Below, one piece after another: positions 24,455 to 33,138 of a DNA stretch of 64,000 bases. Every line of letters starts with the position of its first letter. Position 1 is the first letter of the stretch. The notes beneath the pieces are model-generated. The model made no database searches and was not told the origin of the DNA. It worked only from the letters and a program-made list of their open reading frames with translations. This DNA is from an uncultured Eubacteriales bacterium (GTDB taxonomy: Bacteria > Bacillota > Clostridia > Christensenellales > Aristaeellaceae), in the NCBI GenBank assembly GCA_902785105.1, contig CACZXF010000009.1, forward strand, positions 1 through 64,000, in the 5' to 3' direction. A program made the position numbers and the translations under genes.

Positions 24455-24577
24455 AAAAACAGGGATTTGACGAACTAATGGACAATGGAAAATGTAGAAT
24501 GCCTTTATATATGGGCTAAATTCATTCTCCATCCTCCATTTTCCATTCTTCATTCACCTCGCCAACTACCAATTCGT
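24455..24577 (+). repeat. Mosaic palindromic element, interior class IV (copy L)
   Basis: Left end AAAAACAGGGATTTGACGAA; right end TCGCCAACTACCAATTCGT, both diverged. The interior is TGGACAATGGAAAATGTAGA facing TCTCCATCCTCCATTTTCCA. It lies between the converging rplT and rarA genes. Confidence 0.75.
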
Positions 24578-24587
24578 CGAGGCAACG

Positions 24588-25889
24588 TCACTCAATGCCC
24601 CTAATCTTGCGCAGCCTGTGTATCTCATTCTCAAAGCCTTGGTCGGAGGGTTGATAATATGGCAGACCCTGAACGCCGACGGGGGCATAGTCCTGCTCAA
24701 CATAGTGGCCGGGGAAGTCGTGGGGGTATTTATAGCCGATGCCGAAGCCCAGCTTTGACGCGCCTTTGTAGTGGGTGTCGCGGAGGTGGACGGGGACGGC
24801 GTCCTCGCCGGTGGTCGCGTTGGCGAAGGCGGCGTCTACAGCCGTGGCGACGCTGTTGGACTTGGGGCTTTCGCAGACGGCGATGATGGCCTGGGCGATG
24901 GACAGCCGGGCCTCGGGCATCCCCACACTCTCCAGCGCCCGCATGGCCGCGGCAGCCAGCAGCATGGCCTGGGGATTGGCCATGCCCACGTCCTCGGAGG
25001 CGTGGACGATGACCCGGCGGACGATGATCTTCGGATCGACCCCCGCCGTGGTCATCCGCGCGAACCATGCCAGAGCGGCGTCGCTGTCAGAGCCGCGCAG
25101 GGACTTGCAAAAGGCGGACAGCATGTCGTAAAACAGAGACTCGTCCATGGGGATGGCCCGCGCCTGTATGGATTCCTCCGCCACGTCCAGGGTGATGTGG
25201 GTGGAACCGTCGGCGGCCATGGGCGTGGTCAGCACCGCCAGCTCGAGGGCGTTCAGCGCACTCCGGGCGTCGCCGCCGGCCAGGGTGGCGATGTGGTTCA
25301 GCGCGTCATCGTCAATTTTGACGTCCTGCCCGCCATAGCCCCGCTCCGAATCGTCAATGGCGTTGCGAATGGCCTTTATAACATCCTCTTTGGACAGCCG
25401 CTCAAACTGGAACAGCCGGCAGCGGCTGACGATGGCAGGCGTCATGGCGATGGTGGGGTTTTCGGTGGTGGACCCGATGAAGCGGATGACGCCGCGCTCG
25501 ATGGCAGGCAGTATGGAATCCGACTGGGCCTTGGACCAGCGGTGACATTCATCCAATAACAGATAGGTAGACTGTCCGTAGAGCCTCAGCCGGTCCTCAG
25601 CGGCCTTCAACACCTCCCGCACGTCGGCCACGCCGCTGGTGACGGCGTTGAGCTTGACGAAGGCCGCCCTTGTGGTCTCCGCGATGATGGAGGCCAGCGT
25701 GGTCTTGCCGCAGCCCGGCGGGCCCCAGAAGATGGAGCTGGTCAGCCGGTCCGCCTCGATGGCCCGGCGCAGCAGGCGACCTGGCCCGACGATCTGGGTC
25801 TGTCCGATGAATTCGTCCAGCGTCCGGGGCCGCATACGATCCGCCAGCGGAGCCAGCGACTTCGCGTTGTATGAAAAGAGATCCTCCAT
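24588..25889 (-). CDS. rarA: Replication-associated recombination AAA ATPase RarA/MgsA
   Basis: A 433-residue AAA+ clamp-loader-like ATPase acting at stalled replication forks. Walker A is WGPPGCGKTT near residue 54, Walker B is LLLDECHRW near 110, and sensor 1 is IGSTTENPT. The C-terminal tetramerisation part includes KYPHDFPGHYVEQDYAP. The ATG at 25889 has GGAGG six bases upstream; the frame is open farther upstream without conserved sequence. Confidence 0.94.
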   Translation of the reverse strand: MEDLFSYNAKSLAPLADRMRPRTLDEFIGQTQIVGPGRLLRRAIEADRLTSSIFWGPPGCGKTTLASIIAETTRAAFVKLNAVTSGVADVREVLKAAEDRLRLYGQSTYLLLDECHRWSKAQSDSILPAIERGVIRFIGSTTENPTIAMTPAIVSRCRLFQFERLSKEDVIKAIRNAIDDSERGYGGQDVKIDDDALNHIATLAGGDARSALNALELAVLTTPMAADGSTHITLDVAEESIQARAIPMDESLFYDMLSAFCKSLRGSDSDAALAWFARMTTAGVDPKIIVRRVIVHASEDVGMANPQAMLLAAAAMRALESVGMPEARLSIAQAIIAVCESPKSNSVATAVDAAFANATTGEDAVPVHLRDTHYKGASKLGFGIGYKYPHDFPGHYVEQDYAPVGVQGLPYYQPSDQGFENEIHRLRKIRGIE

Positions 25890-26014
25890 GGTTCCTCCTG
25901 TGAACGCACAATCGGGATAATAAGATTTAGCGAACGAAAGGATAATTGCCCAATTAAGCAACAAAAAAGGAACGCTTCATCACGTTCCCTCTTTGCGTTT
26001 CAATGACCAGTGGA

Positions 26015-26275
26015 TCAGCCTGCGGTCTTGGCAAGGCGCTTGGCCAGACGGGCCTTTTTGCGGTTCGCAGCGTTCTTATGGATAACGCCCTTAGCGGCGG
26101 CCTTGTCCACCGCGCCCTGAGTGGCGCTGAGCAGCTTGGCGTCGGCCTCACCCGCAGAAACGGCGGTTTCAAACTTTTTGACCTGAGTCTTCATGGCAGA
26201 CTTGATCATACGGTTGCGCAGGTTCTTCTTTTCGGTCACCTTTACGCGCTTGATGGCAGATTTGATATTCGGCAA
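26015..26275 (-). CDS. rpsT: 30S ribosomal protein S20
   Basis: An 86-residue small-subunit protein. The family N-terminus [12 protein letters not shown] corresponds to a TTG start at 26275, preceded by GGGAGGTG at good distance. Starting at the ATG farther upstream (26308) would add 11 unconserved residues and skip this site. [20 protein letters not shown] is the conserved C-terminal block. It is divergent from gpr, the usual clostridial and bacillar neighbourhood. Confidence 0.95.
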   Translation of the reverse strand: MPNIKSAIKRVKVTEKKNLRNRMIKSAMKTQVKKFETAVSAGEADAKLLSATQGAVDKAAAKGVIHKNAANRKKARLAKRLAKTAG

Positions 26276-26405
26276 ATTTTTCACCTCCCTACGCAATTTA
26301 GCAAACAATATTTTATCACGAATGGGCTAAAAAAGCAATAGTTCCCGCACATTTTGATGAAAAAGTTGGGTAAACTATTGATAAACAGACTTACAGGAGG
26401 TCATT

Positions 26406-27329
26406 ATGAACAGCTATCGCACCGATCTGGCTGTGGAGGCCTTTGACGGGCAGGGGCAGTCGGCGCTGCCGGGGGTGGACGTGAACCGCTGGGAGGAGGG
26501 CGGGGTGACGCTGACTGAGGTCATCGTGTCCGACGACGAGGCGGCGGGGCTGCTGGGCAAGCCGATGGGCCGGTATCTGACGCTGGAGTGCGGCCCCCTG
26601 CGCCGCCGGGACCCGGATGCACGAGCGGCCATGGGAAATCTGCTGGCGGAGGAGCTGGGGCGGATGCTGCCGGAGATGGACGGGGATGTCTGCGCGATGG
26701 TGGTCGGGCTGGGCAATCGGCAGATCACGCCGGACGCGCTGGGCCCGGCGGTCATCGAGCGGACGCTGGTGACGCGGCACCTTTCCGACCAGCTCTCCGC
26801 GCTGCCGGGGCTTCGGTCCGTGGCGGCCATCGCGCCGGGAGTCATGGGCGTGACGGGCATCGAGACCATGGACGCCGTAGCGCGGCTGGCCGAGCTGGTG
26901 AAGCCTGTCGCCGTGATTTGTATTGACAGCCTCGCCGCCCGGGATTCCGCGAGGGTCGGTGCCACCATACAGCTCACGGACACCGGCATACAGCCCGGCG
27001 CGGGGGTGGGCAACCACCGGCGGGCGCTGACCCAGGAGGCCGTCGGCGCGCCGGTCATCGCCATCGGTATGCCCACGGTGATCCACGCCGCCACGCTGGC
27101 GCGGGACGCCTTTGAGTGGCTCAACCGGCAGAACGGCGACACGCCCGCCGACGAAGCCGCCCTGAACGACATGGAGCGGTCTTTATTAAGCGCCGCCGGG
27201 GACATGATCGTCACGCCCCGTGAGATCGACGCGCTCATCCAGGACGCCGCCGGCATCATCGCTGCCGCTCTCAACCGCGCCCTCCAGCCCGACCTTTCGG
27301 ACGCGGAGATCGCCGCTCTGATGGATTGA
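26406..27329 (+). CDS. gpr: Germination protease GPR
   Basis: A 307-residue spore protease that degrades small acid-soluble spore proteins on germination, normally made in the forespore as an inactive zymogen. The N-terminal RTDLAVEAF resembles the propeptide cleavage region. Conserved core blocks are VGLGNRQITPDALGP, VAAIAPGVMGVTGIET and IDSLAARDSARVGATIQLTD. Its presence indicates an endospore-forming ancestry, though no other sporulation gene is in the window. ACAGGAGG is just upstream. Confidence 0.95.
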   Translation: MNSYRTDLAVEAFDGQGQSALPGVDVNRWEEGGVTLTEVIVSDDEAAGLLGKPMGRYLTLECGPLRRRDPDARAAMGNLLAEELGRMLPEMDGDVCAMVVGLGNRQITPDALGPAVIERTLVTRHLSDQLSALPGLRSVAAIAPGVMGVTGIETMDAVARLAELVKPVAVICIDSLAARDSARVGATIQLTDTGIQPGAGVGNHRRALTQEAVGAPVIAIGMPTVIHAATLARDAFEWLNRQNGDTPADEAALNDMERSLLSAAGDMIVTPREIDALIQDAAGIIAAALNRALQPDLSDAEIAALMD

Positions 27330-27400
27330 ATGACACAAAATAATCACAGATTGTTTGCAGAATATATATTTCAATCACTTTACCAAAATGATAGAATGAA

Positions 27401-27490
27401 TTGTCGATTAAATCAATCGACAAGGTTTTACCCAACCTTCTTCTTCCCCCCGAGCGCAGATAAGCCCTTGAGCAAGGCAAGTCTGCGCTC
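27401..27490. terminator. Two successive palindromes after gpr
   Basis: TTGTCGATT (27401-27409) pairs with AATCGACAA (27415-27423), followed by GGTTTT. Next, GAGCGCAGA (27452-27460) pairs perfectly with TCTGCGCTC (27482-27490) around a nested CCTTG/CAAGG. The first is a plausible gpr terminator; the second has no T run. Confidence 0.55.
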
Positions 27491-27518
27491 AATTCTATCC
27501 ATAGATATAGTTGACAAA

Positions 27519-27549
27519 AGGCGGCCAGTCCGGGAAACCGGCTGTCCGC
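27519..27549 (-). terminator. Terminator of the XRE regulator gene
   Basis: On the minus strand GGCGGACAG pairs with CTGGCCGCC (one wobble) and TTTTG follows, directly after the stop codon. Confidence 0.75.
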
Positions 27550-27550
27550 C

Positions 27551-27796
27551 CTATTCGCGTCTCAGCAGCCAATCGGCGGAGACGCCAAATATATCCGCAA
27601 GCGCGTTCAATTCTATATCGGAAACGGGCCGCTTCTGACCTTCCAGCAATGACAGAGCGGGAGGGCTGATGTCCACGCCCCTCACCTGTAATTTTGCCAG
27701 CAGTTCAACCTGCTTCAACCCCAGCTTTTTCCGCATTTCTGTGACGCGGCTTCCGATAATGTTTTTATCACCAAGCTTCAATTTGCGAATATTCAT
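27551..27796 (-). CDS. Small XRE-family HTH regulator
   Basis: An 81-residue protein that is almost only a Cro/C1-type helix-turn-helix: GSRVTEMRKKLGLKQVELLAKL, given here as its first two helices, then LSLLEGQKRPVSDIELNALA and DIFGVSADWLL. No effector domain. It is monocistronic, has no toxin partner beside it, and lies divergently from the sugar ABC operon, which it might control; that is inference from position only. Confidence 0.85.
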   Translation of the reverse strand: MNIRKLKLGDKNIIGSRVTEMRKKLGLKQVELLAKLQVRGVDISPPALSLLEGQKRPVSDIELNALADIFGVSADWLLRRE

Positions 27797-27922
27797 AAAA
27801 ATTCATCCCTGCCCATCGAAAAATGCCCTGTTGGAATTATACCATAAAATTGTATTTTATATATGAAGTCCATCATCTCTAAATAATCATGCAAAAACCT
27901 TACATATCCAGCCGGTAGATTC

Positions 27923-27952
27923 TTGACAGAGTGCCAAATTTGCGTTTATAAT
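27923..27952 (+). promoter_or_regulatory. Promoter of the rhamnose-type ABC operon
   Basis: TTGACA at 27923-27928 and TATAAT at 27947-27952, 18-base spacer, about 55 bases before the ATPase gene. Confidence 0.8.
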
Positions 27953-28007
27953 ATATGTAAATTGTTAGCGGCGGATGTATGCCGCCGCACGGGACGGAGG
28001 CGAGGGA

Positions 28008-29507
28008 ATGCCGAATAATGAGTATATCCTCGAGATGAACGGCATCACGAAGATATTCCCGGGCGTGAAGGCCCTGGACAACGTGCATTTCAACTTAAAG
28101 GCGGGCGAGATCCACGCGCTGGTGGGCGAAAACGGCGCGGGCAAATCCACCTTCATCAAGACGCTGACCGGCGTTCACCAGCCGGACGGCGGCGAAATCA
28201 TATTAAACGGCGAAAAGGTGGTCATGACGGACCCCATCGCCGCCCAGGAGCGGGGCATCGCGGCCATCTATCAGCACGCGGCCAGCTATCCCGACCTGAG
28301 CGTAGCGGAAAACATATTCATCGGCCACGAATTCAAGATCGGCCCCTTCATCGACTGGCCGAAGATGAACCGGGAGGCGAAGAAGCTGCTGGATTCCATC
28401 GACGCCAATCTGAGCCCCACGGCGTCGGTGGGCTCGCTGACCGTCGGCCAGCAGCAGCTCGTCGAGATCGCCAAGGCCCTCTCGATGAACGCCAAAATCC
28501 TTATCATGGACGAGCCCACCGCCTCCCTCTCCCAGCGCGAGGCGGAGGACCTCTACACCATCGCCCGCAAGCTGAGGGACCAGGGCGTGGGCATCATACT
28601 CATCTCCCACCGCTTTGAGGACATCTTCGGCCTGGCTGACCGGGTGACGGTATTCCGCGACGCCCACTACATCGGCTCCTGGCTGCTTTCCGAAGTGGAT
28701 CAGCCCTTCCTCGTCCACCACATGGTGGGCCGCGAGATCACCCAGCTCTTCCCGAAGAAGGAGACGAAGATCGGCGCGGAGCTCTTGAAGCTGGAAAACC
28801 TCACCCGCACGGGCTTCTACCGGGACATCAACATGACGGTCCGCTCCGGCGAGATCGTGGGCCTGACGGGCCTGGTGGGCGCGGGGCGCACGGAGGTAGT
28901 GGAATCGGTGTTCGGCGTGACGAAGCCCGATTCCGGCAAGATCATCTTCCGGGGCGAGGAAATCCACGACCAGACCCCCACACAGATGATGGCGAAGGGC
29001 CTGGGCCTGCTGCCCGAGAACCGGCAGAAGGAGGGCCTGCTGCTCTCCTGGTCCATCAACCACAACATCTCCCTGCCCGTGATGGAAAAGTGCCAGAACG
29101 GCATATTTGTCAACCGGGGCAAGGAATACGAGCTTTCCAATAAAATGAAGGACCTGCTCGCCATCAAGGCCCCCACCACCGACACCCACACCGGCGCGCT
29201 GTCCGGCGGCAACCAGCAGAAGGTGGTCGTGGCGAAGCAGCTGGCCGCCGAGCCCCAGCTCATCATACTGGACGAGCCCACCAAGGGCGTGGACGTCGGC
29301 TCCAAGGCCGCCATCTATGAAATCATGTCCGACTTAGCGAGCCAGGGGCTGGGCATACTGATGATCTCCTCGGAGCTGCCCGAGGTCATCAACATGTCCG
29401 ACCGCATCTACGTCATGAGCGAGGGCAAGGTGACGAAGGAGTTCACCGAAACCAGGAATCTCAGCCAGGACGACATACTCCAGGCGGCCATGCCGCAGAC
29501 GAAGTAA
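28008..29507 (+). CDS. rhaT: Sugar ABC transporter ATP-binding protein (RhaT/RbsA type)
   Basis: A 499-residue duplicated ATPase of a ribose/rhamnose-class importer. The first half carries Walker A GENGAGKST near residue 43, signature LTVGQQQLVEIAKAL and Walker B ILIMDEPTASLS. The second half carries GLVGAGRTEVVE as a degenerate P-loop, typical of RbsA-like proteins, signature LSGGNQQKVVVAKQL and LIILDEPTKGVDVG. GGAGG before 28008 fixes the start. Rhamnose is proposed because the binding protein of the operon resembles RhaS; an autoinducer-2 (Lsr) type importer is the main alternative. Confidence 0.85.
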   Translation: MPNNEYILEMNGITKIFPGVKALDNVHFNLKAGEIHALVGENGAGKSTFIKTLTGVHQPDGGEIILNGEKVVMTDPIAAQERGIAAIYQHAASYPDLSVAENIFIGHEFKIGPFIDWPKMNREAKKLLDSIDANLSPTASVGSLTVGQQQLVEIAKALSMNAKILIMDEPTASLSQREAEDLYTIARKLRDQGVGIILISHRFEDIFGLADRVTVFRDAHYIGSWLLSEVDQPFLVHHMVGREITQLFPKKETKIGAELLKLENLTRTGFYRDINMTVRSGEIVGLTGLVGAGRTEVVESVFGVTKPDSGKIIFRGEEIHDQTPTQMMAKGLGLLPENRQKEGLLLSWSINHNISLPVMEKCQNGIFVNRGKEYELSNKMKDLLAIKAPTTDTHTGALSGGNQQKVVVAKQLAAEPQLIILDEPTKGVDVGSKAAIYEIMSDLASQGLGILMISSELPEVINMSDRIYVMSEGKVTKEFTETRNLSQDDILQAAMPQTK

Positions 29508-29514
29508 GGGGGGA

Positions 29515-30537
29515 ATGAAGCAGATGCAGGATAAAAAAGAGCGCAAGCCGATTTACTCGATATTGATCGAGCATCGTGAAATTCCCCTGCTGGCGGTGCT
29601 GGCGCTGTTGCTGATACTGGTCAGCATCCGGGTTCCCGGATACCTTGCGAAGAGCTGGCTGAACGTCCTCAAAAACGGCTCCATCAACATGGTCATGTGC
29701 TGCGGCATGCTGTGCGTGCTGCTCATCGGCTCCATCGACATCTCCATCACCGCCATACTGGCCTTCGCCGGCGCGGTGGCGGGCAAGCTGATGGGGCTGG
29801 GGGTCATACAAAATACCTTTTTGATGTTTTTACTCGGCATTGCCATCGGCGCGGCCATCGGGGCCATCAACGGCGTGTTGATGAGCTACGGGCGCGTCAT
29901 ATCGCTGATCGTCACACTGTCCACAAGCTACATCGTCCGCGCCTTCATCCCCATGGACTGGCTGCTGGGCATGAACAAGGTCAACCCCACGCAGCTTACC
30001 CAGGGCTTTAAGGACAGCCTCATCAACCATTCCTTCCTGGGCCTGCCCTTCCTGGTCTGGCTGGCGATACTGGTGGTCGTCGTCACGGGCGTGTTCCTCA
30101 AATACACCCGGACGGGCCGCAACCTGTACGCCGTCGGCTCCAACGCCGAGGCGGCGCAGATGCGCGGCGTGCCCATCAACCGCATCCGCGTGCTGGCGCA
30201 CACCATCTGCGGCGCGACGGCGGGCCTGGCGGGCATCATGTGGCTGGCCTTCTACGCCGCCATTGAAAAGGGCTCGGCCCTGGGCGACGAGATGTTCACC
30301 ATCGCGGCCTGTGTACTGGGCGGCGTGGCCGTCACCGGCGGCTACGGCAAGATCAGCGGCGTGGTCATCGGCGCGCTGATGATCGCCTTCATCGATTCCG
30401 CCATCCCCCAGATGGGCATCGGCAATTCCATGATCACCGAGTTCATCAAGGGCATACTGCTGCTGGTGGCCATACTGCTCAACGTCATTCTCCAGCGCAT
30501 CGCTGAGAAGCAGGACCTGGCAAGGAGGAATATCTGA
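29515..30537 (+). CDS. Sugar ABC transporter permease 1 (RhaP/RbsC type)
   Basis: A 340-residue membrane protein of the BPD_transp_2 family with eight or more helices. Family features are MLCVLLIGSIDISITAILAF and, near the C-terminus, AVTGGYGKISGVVIGALMI. The start is either ATG 29515 or ATG 29524; the purine-rich AAGGGGGG is very near the first and about 11 bases from the second. The gene overlaps the next permease by one base (TGATG). Confidence 0.88.
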   Translation: MKQMQDKKERKPIYSILIEHREIPLLAVLALLLILVSIRVPGYLAKSWLNVLKNGSINMVMCCGMLCVLLIGSIDISITAILAFAGAVAGKLMGLGVIQNTFLMFLLGIAIGAAIGAINGVLMSYGRVISLIVTLSTSYIVRAFIPMDWLLGMNKVNPTQLTQGFKDSLINHSFLGLPFLVWLAILVVVVTGVFLKYTRTGRNLYAVGSNAEAAQMRGVPINRIRVLAHTICGATAGLAGIMWLAFYAAIEKGSALGDEMFTIAACVLGGVAVTGGYGKISGVVIGALMIAFIDSAIPQMGIGNSMITEFIKGILLLVAILLNVILQRIAEKQDLARRNI

Positions 30538-31622
30538 TGCAGAAAGTGAAATCGTTTCTGAAAAGCTGGGAATTCTTCCTCATCCTGCTGCTGGTGGCGA
30601 TGTGCGTCGTTTTCAAGATCACCGACGCCTCCCGCATCGCGGCGGGCCTCCAGAAAAAGCCCATATTCTACTTTGCCAACGTGGTCCGCTCCATGCGCCC
30701 CTATTTCCTCTATAGCTTCATGACGCTGGGCATGATGCTGATACTCGCCATGGGCGATATCGACATCTCCGTGGGCGCCATCGGCACATTGTCGGTGGTC
30801 ACCCTGGGCGTCACCTACAACCGCCTGGCCGGTTCCGCCGAGGGCGGCAGCCCGATGGCGCTGGTGGCGGCGTTGGCCGCCTGCCTGCTGGTCGGGGCCC
30901 TCTGCGGCGCTCTGAACGGCTTCCTGGTCACGCGGTTCAAGGAGCTGTTCCCAATGATCATCACCCTGGCGACTCAGCTCTTCTTCCGCGGGTTCAGCTA
31001 TCTGATCATCGGCGGCGACACGCTGACCTTCAAGGACCCCACCTTCAAGTCCCTGAGCAACTTAAACCAGCTATTGAAGTTCGGCGACCTTCAGGTCCCC
31101 ATCTCCATACCGATCTATCTGGTGCTGGCCGTGGTGTTCTACTTCTGGCTCCACCGCACCGGCAACGGCCGGAAGATATTCGCCATCGGCACCAACGCCT
31201 CGGCCACCTACTATTCGGGCGTCCGGGTGGACAAGATCAAGTTCTGGTGCTTCGTCATCGCGGGCTTCATGAGCGCCGTGACCGGCATATTCTTCGTGGG
31301 CAACTCGTCCTCCTCCGTCAAGGCGGACATCATGGACGGCTACCACATGTATGCCATCGCGGCGGCGGTGCTGGGCGGCTTCTCCACCGACGGCGGCAAG
31401 GGCTCCGTCATCGGCGCGACCATCTCCCTGGTCATATTCGGCGTGGTGAAGTTCGGCCTGGGCACGCTCTTCGGCTTCCCGGATTCCGCCGTCAACCTCT
31501 CCGTCGGCGTCATCCTCATCCTCTCCGTCCTCGGCCCCAACCTCGTCGAGGACATCCAGAACCGCCGCAAGGTCGCCCAGCGCAGGGCGGAAACGGCGAG
31601 ACTGAACGCGGCGAAGGCGTAA
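30537..31622 (+). CDS. Sugar ABC transporter permease 2 (RhaQ/RbsC type)
   Basis: A 361-residue second permease, so the channel is a heterodimer as in RhaPQ or LsrCD systems. Blocks LILAMGDIDISVGAIGTLS and LGGFSTDGGKGSVIGATISL are typical. AAGGAGG lies inside the end of the previous gene. A palindromic element separates it from the binding-protein gene, 235 bases downstream. Confidence 0.88.
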   Translation: MQKVKSFLKSWEFFLILLLVAMCVVFKITDASRIAAGLQKKPIFYFANVVRSMRPYFLYSFMTLGMMLILAMGDIDISVGAIGTLSVVTLGVTYNRLAGSAEGGSPMALVAALAACLLVGALCGALNGFLVTRFKELFPMIITLATQLFFRGFSYLIIGGDTLTFKDPTFKSLSNLNQLLKFGDLQVPISIPIYLVLAVVFYFWLHRTGNGRKIFAIGTNASATYYSGVRVDKIKFWCFVIAGFMSAVTGIFFVGNSSSSVKADIMDGYHMYAIAAAVLGGFSTDGGKGSVIGATISLVIFGVVKFGLGTLFGFPDSAVNLSVGVILILSVLGPNLVEDIQNRRKVAQRRAETARLNAAKA

Positions 31623-31642
31623 AGCAAAGGTTAGCGGTAACC

Positions 31643-31760
31643 CACCTCATCCGCCCTCACGGGCACCTTCCCCTCAAGGGGAAGGCAGCGGTTGGGCTCG
31701 CCGGTCACCCAAAAGCCTTCCCCTTGAGGGGAAGGTGCCCCGAAGGGGCGGATGAGGTGG
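31643..31760. repeat. Class II palindrome without terminal ends (copy D)
   Basis: CCACCTCATCCGCC near 31643 faces GGCGGATGAGGTGG ending at 31760, with nested CCTTCCCCTCAAGGGGAAGG and CCTTCCCCTTGAGGGGAAGG hairpins. It is the same interior as at 37255, 43961 and 57899, but I cannot find the family ends. It lies inside the sugar-importer operon, between permease and binding-protein genes. Confidence 0.85.
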
Positions 31761-31857
31761 ACTCCCGCCAACATCAGTGTGACCGAACGATCCCACATTC
31801 TCACCGGATTACTGCCGGGAACCTTCCCGGAGTAAATAAACAAGGAGGTATACCCCT

Positions 31858-32871
31858 ATGAAGAAGATTTTGGCTCTCGTTCTGGCAATGATGCTGGTCC
31901 TCAGCGTCAGCGCGGCGTTCGCCGAGAAGGCGGGCGAAGGCATCACCATCGGCGTGGTGTACAAGCAGTCGGGCAACCCCTACTTCCAGGCCGGCGTCAC
32001 CGGCTTCGAGGAAGCCGCTGGTGAGCTGGGCTTCGAGTTCATGCACGACGGTCCCGACGACGGCTCCTCCGACGGCCAGATTCGCATCATCGAGAACTAC
32101 ATTGCCCAGGGCGTGGATGTGCTGTGCGTTTCCGCTAACGACCCCGCCGCGCTGGTTGACGTTTGCAACGAAGCCCGCGCCGCCGGCATCAAGGTCATCT
32201 CCTGGGACGCCAAGGTTGACGCCGAAGGCCGCGACCTGGACGTCGAGCCCGCCTCCGCGAAGGTGATCGGCGTGACCCAGCTGGATTCCCTGGTGAACAG
32301 CATCGGCGGCGAAGGCCAGATCGCCATCCTCTCCGCCATGGCCACTGCTCCCAACCAGAATCTGTGGATCTCCTTCATCAAGGAAGCCCTGGAATCCGGC
32401 GACGAGAAGTATGCCAAGATCGAGCTGGTTGACACCGTCTATGGCGACGACGAGTACACCAAGTCCTTCAACGAGACCCAGGGCCTGCTGGACAAGTACC
32501 CGGATCTGAAGGGCATCATCGTTCCCACCACCGTCGGCGGCCCCGCCGTCTCCAAGTGCATCCAGGACGCCGGCCGCGACGTGAAGGTCACCGGCCTGAC
32601 CCTGGCCTCCGATATGAAGGAGTTCATCGATGCCGGTATCGCCGATGAGACCTTCCTGTGGAACCCCATCGATCTGGGCTATGCCTCCTCCTATGCTGCG
32701 GTCGCCATGGCCAAGGGTAACTTCACCGGCGCAGTCGGCGAGAAGCTCGAATGCGGCAGGCTGGGCGAGCTGGAAGTCACCGAGTCCGACGACGGCGGCT
32801 CCATCCTCTTCCTCAACAAGCTGAACAGCTTCACCAAGGACACCGTTGACGCCTGGGTGGACATCCTGTAA
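31858..32871 (+). CDS. rhaS: Sugar ABC transporter substrate-binding protein (RhaS type)
   Basis: A 337-residue exported binding protein. The signal peptide is MKKILALVLAMMLVLSVSAAFA. Blocks strongly like RhaS (rhamnose-binding) proteins are VSANDPAALVDVCNEARAAG, IKVISWDAKVD, GVTQLDSLVNSIGGEGQIAI and LWNPIDLGYASSYAA. LsrB proteins share the NDPAAL and SWD motifs, so autoinducer-2 cannot be excluded. AAGGAGG precedes the start and a terminator follows the stop. As often seen, the binding-protein gene is set apart from its partners by a hairpin-rich spacer. Confidence 0.83.
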   Translation: MKKILALVLAMMLVLSVSAAFAEKAGEGITIGVVYKQSGNPYFQAGVTGFEEAAGELGFEFMHDGPDDGSSDGQIRIIENYIAQGVDVLCVSANDPAALVDVCNEARAAGIKVISWDAKVDAEGRDLDVEPASAKVIGVTQLDSLVNSIGGEGQIAILSAMATAPNQNLWISFIKEALESGDEKYAKIELVDTVYGDDEYTKSFNETQGLLDKYPDLKGIIVPTTVGGPAVSKCIQDAGRDVKVTGLTLASDMKEFIDAGIADETFLWNPIDLGYASSYAAVAMAKGNFTGAVGEKLECGRLGELEVTESDDGGSILFLNKLNSFTKDTVDAWVDIL

Positions 32872-32889
32872 TTTATCCCCCGACGCACC

Positions 32890-32919
32890 GCGCCCGTTCC
32901 ATTTGGAGCGGGCGCTTTT
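32890..32919 (+). terminator. Terminator of the rhamnose-type ABC operon
   Basis: GCGCCCG (32890-32896) pairs with CGGGCGC (32909-32915), followed by TTTT. Confidence 0.88.
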
Positions 32920-32929
32920 CATGTTTTTC

Positions 32930-32959
32930 TTGACATTCACTTCATATTAAACCTATAAT
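32930..32959 (+). promoter_or_regulatory. Promoter of the GH3 glycosidase gene
   Basis: TTGACA at 32930-32935 and TATAAT at 32954-32959, 18-base spacer. The transcript would begin just before the palindromic element at 32971, so the element is in the 5' untranslated region. Confidence 0.8.
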
Positions 32960-32970
32960 AGTATCAATAA

Positions 32971-33119
32971 CAAAATATGGATTTGTCGGGGTATTATCCG
33001 CTCTCCTGTAGGGGCGGCGTTTCGCCGCCCGCCCAATAGAGTGCGGCGTCTCACGGGGGCGGGCGCCGAAACGGCGCCCCTACAAGGTTGGTTTGATTCC
33101 CCTGCAAATTCCAATTTAC
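32971..33119 (+). repeat. Mosaic palindromic element, interior class I (copy E)
   Basis: Left end ATATGGATTTGTCGGGG, right end TGCAAATTCCAATTTAC. The interior has CCTGTAGGGGCGGCGTTTCG facing GGGCGCCGAAACGGCGCCCC. It is nearly the same as the copy at 52948-53097. It lies between the promoter and the ribosome binding site of the GH3 gene. Confidence 0.85.
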
Positions 33120-33138
33120 CATCAAAGGAGTGTTCCAT

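Noticed and set aside
28008..32871. Ribose or autoinducer-2 importer
   Set aside because: Not fully excluded, but the binding protein's GVTQLDSLVNSIGGEGQIAI and LWNPIDLGY blocks fit RhaS better than RbsB or LsrB.
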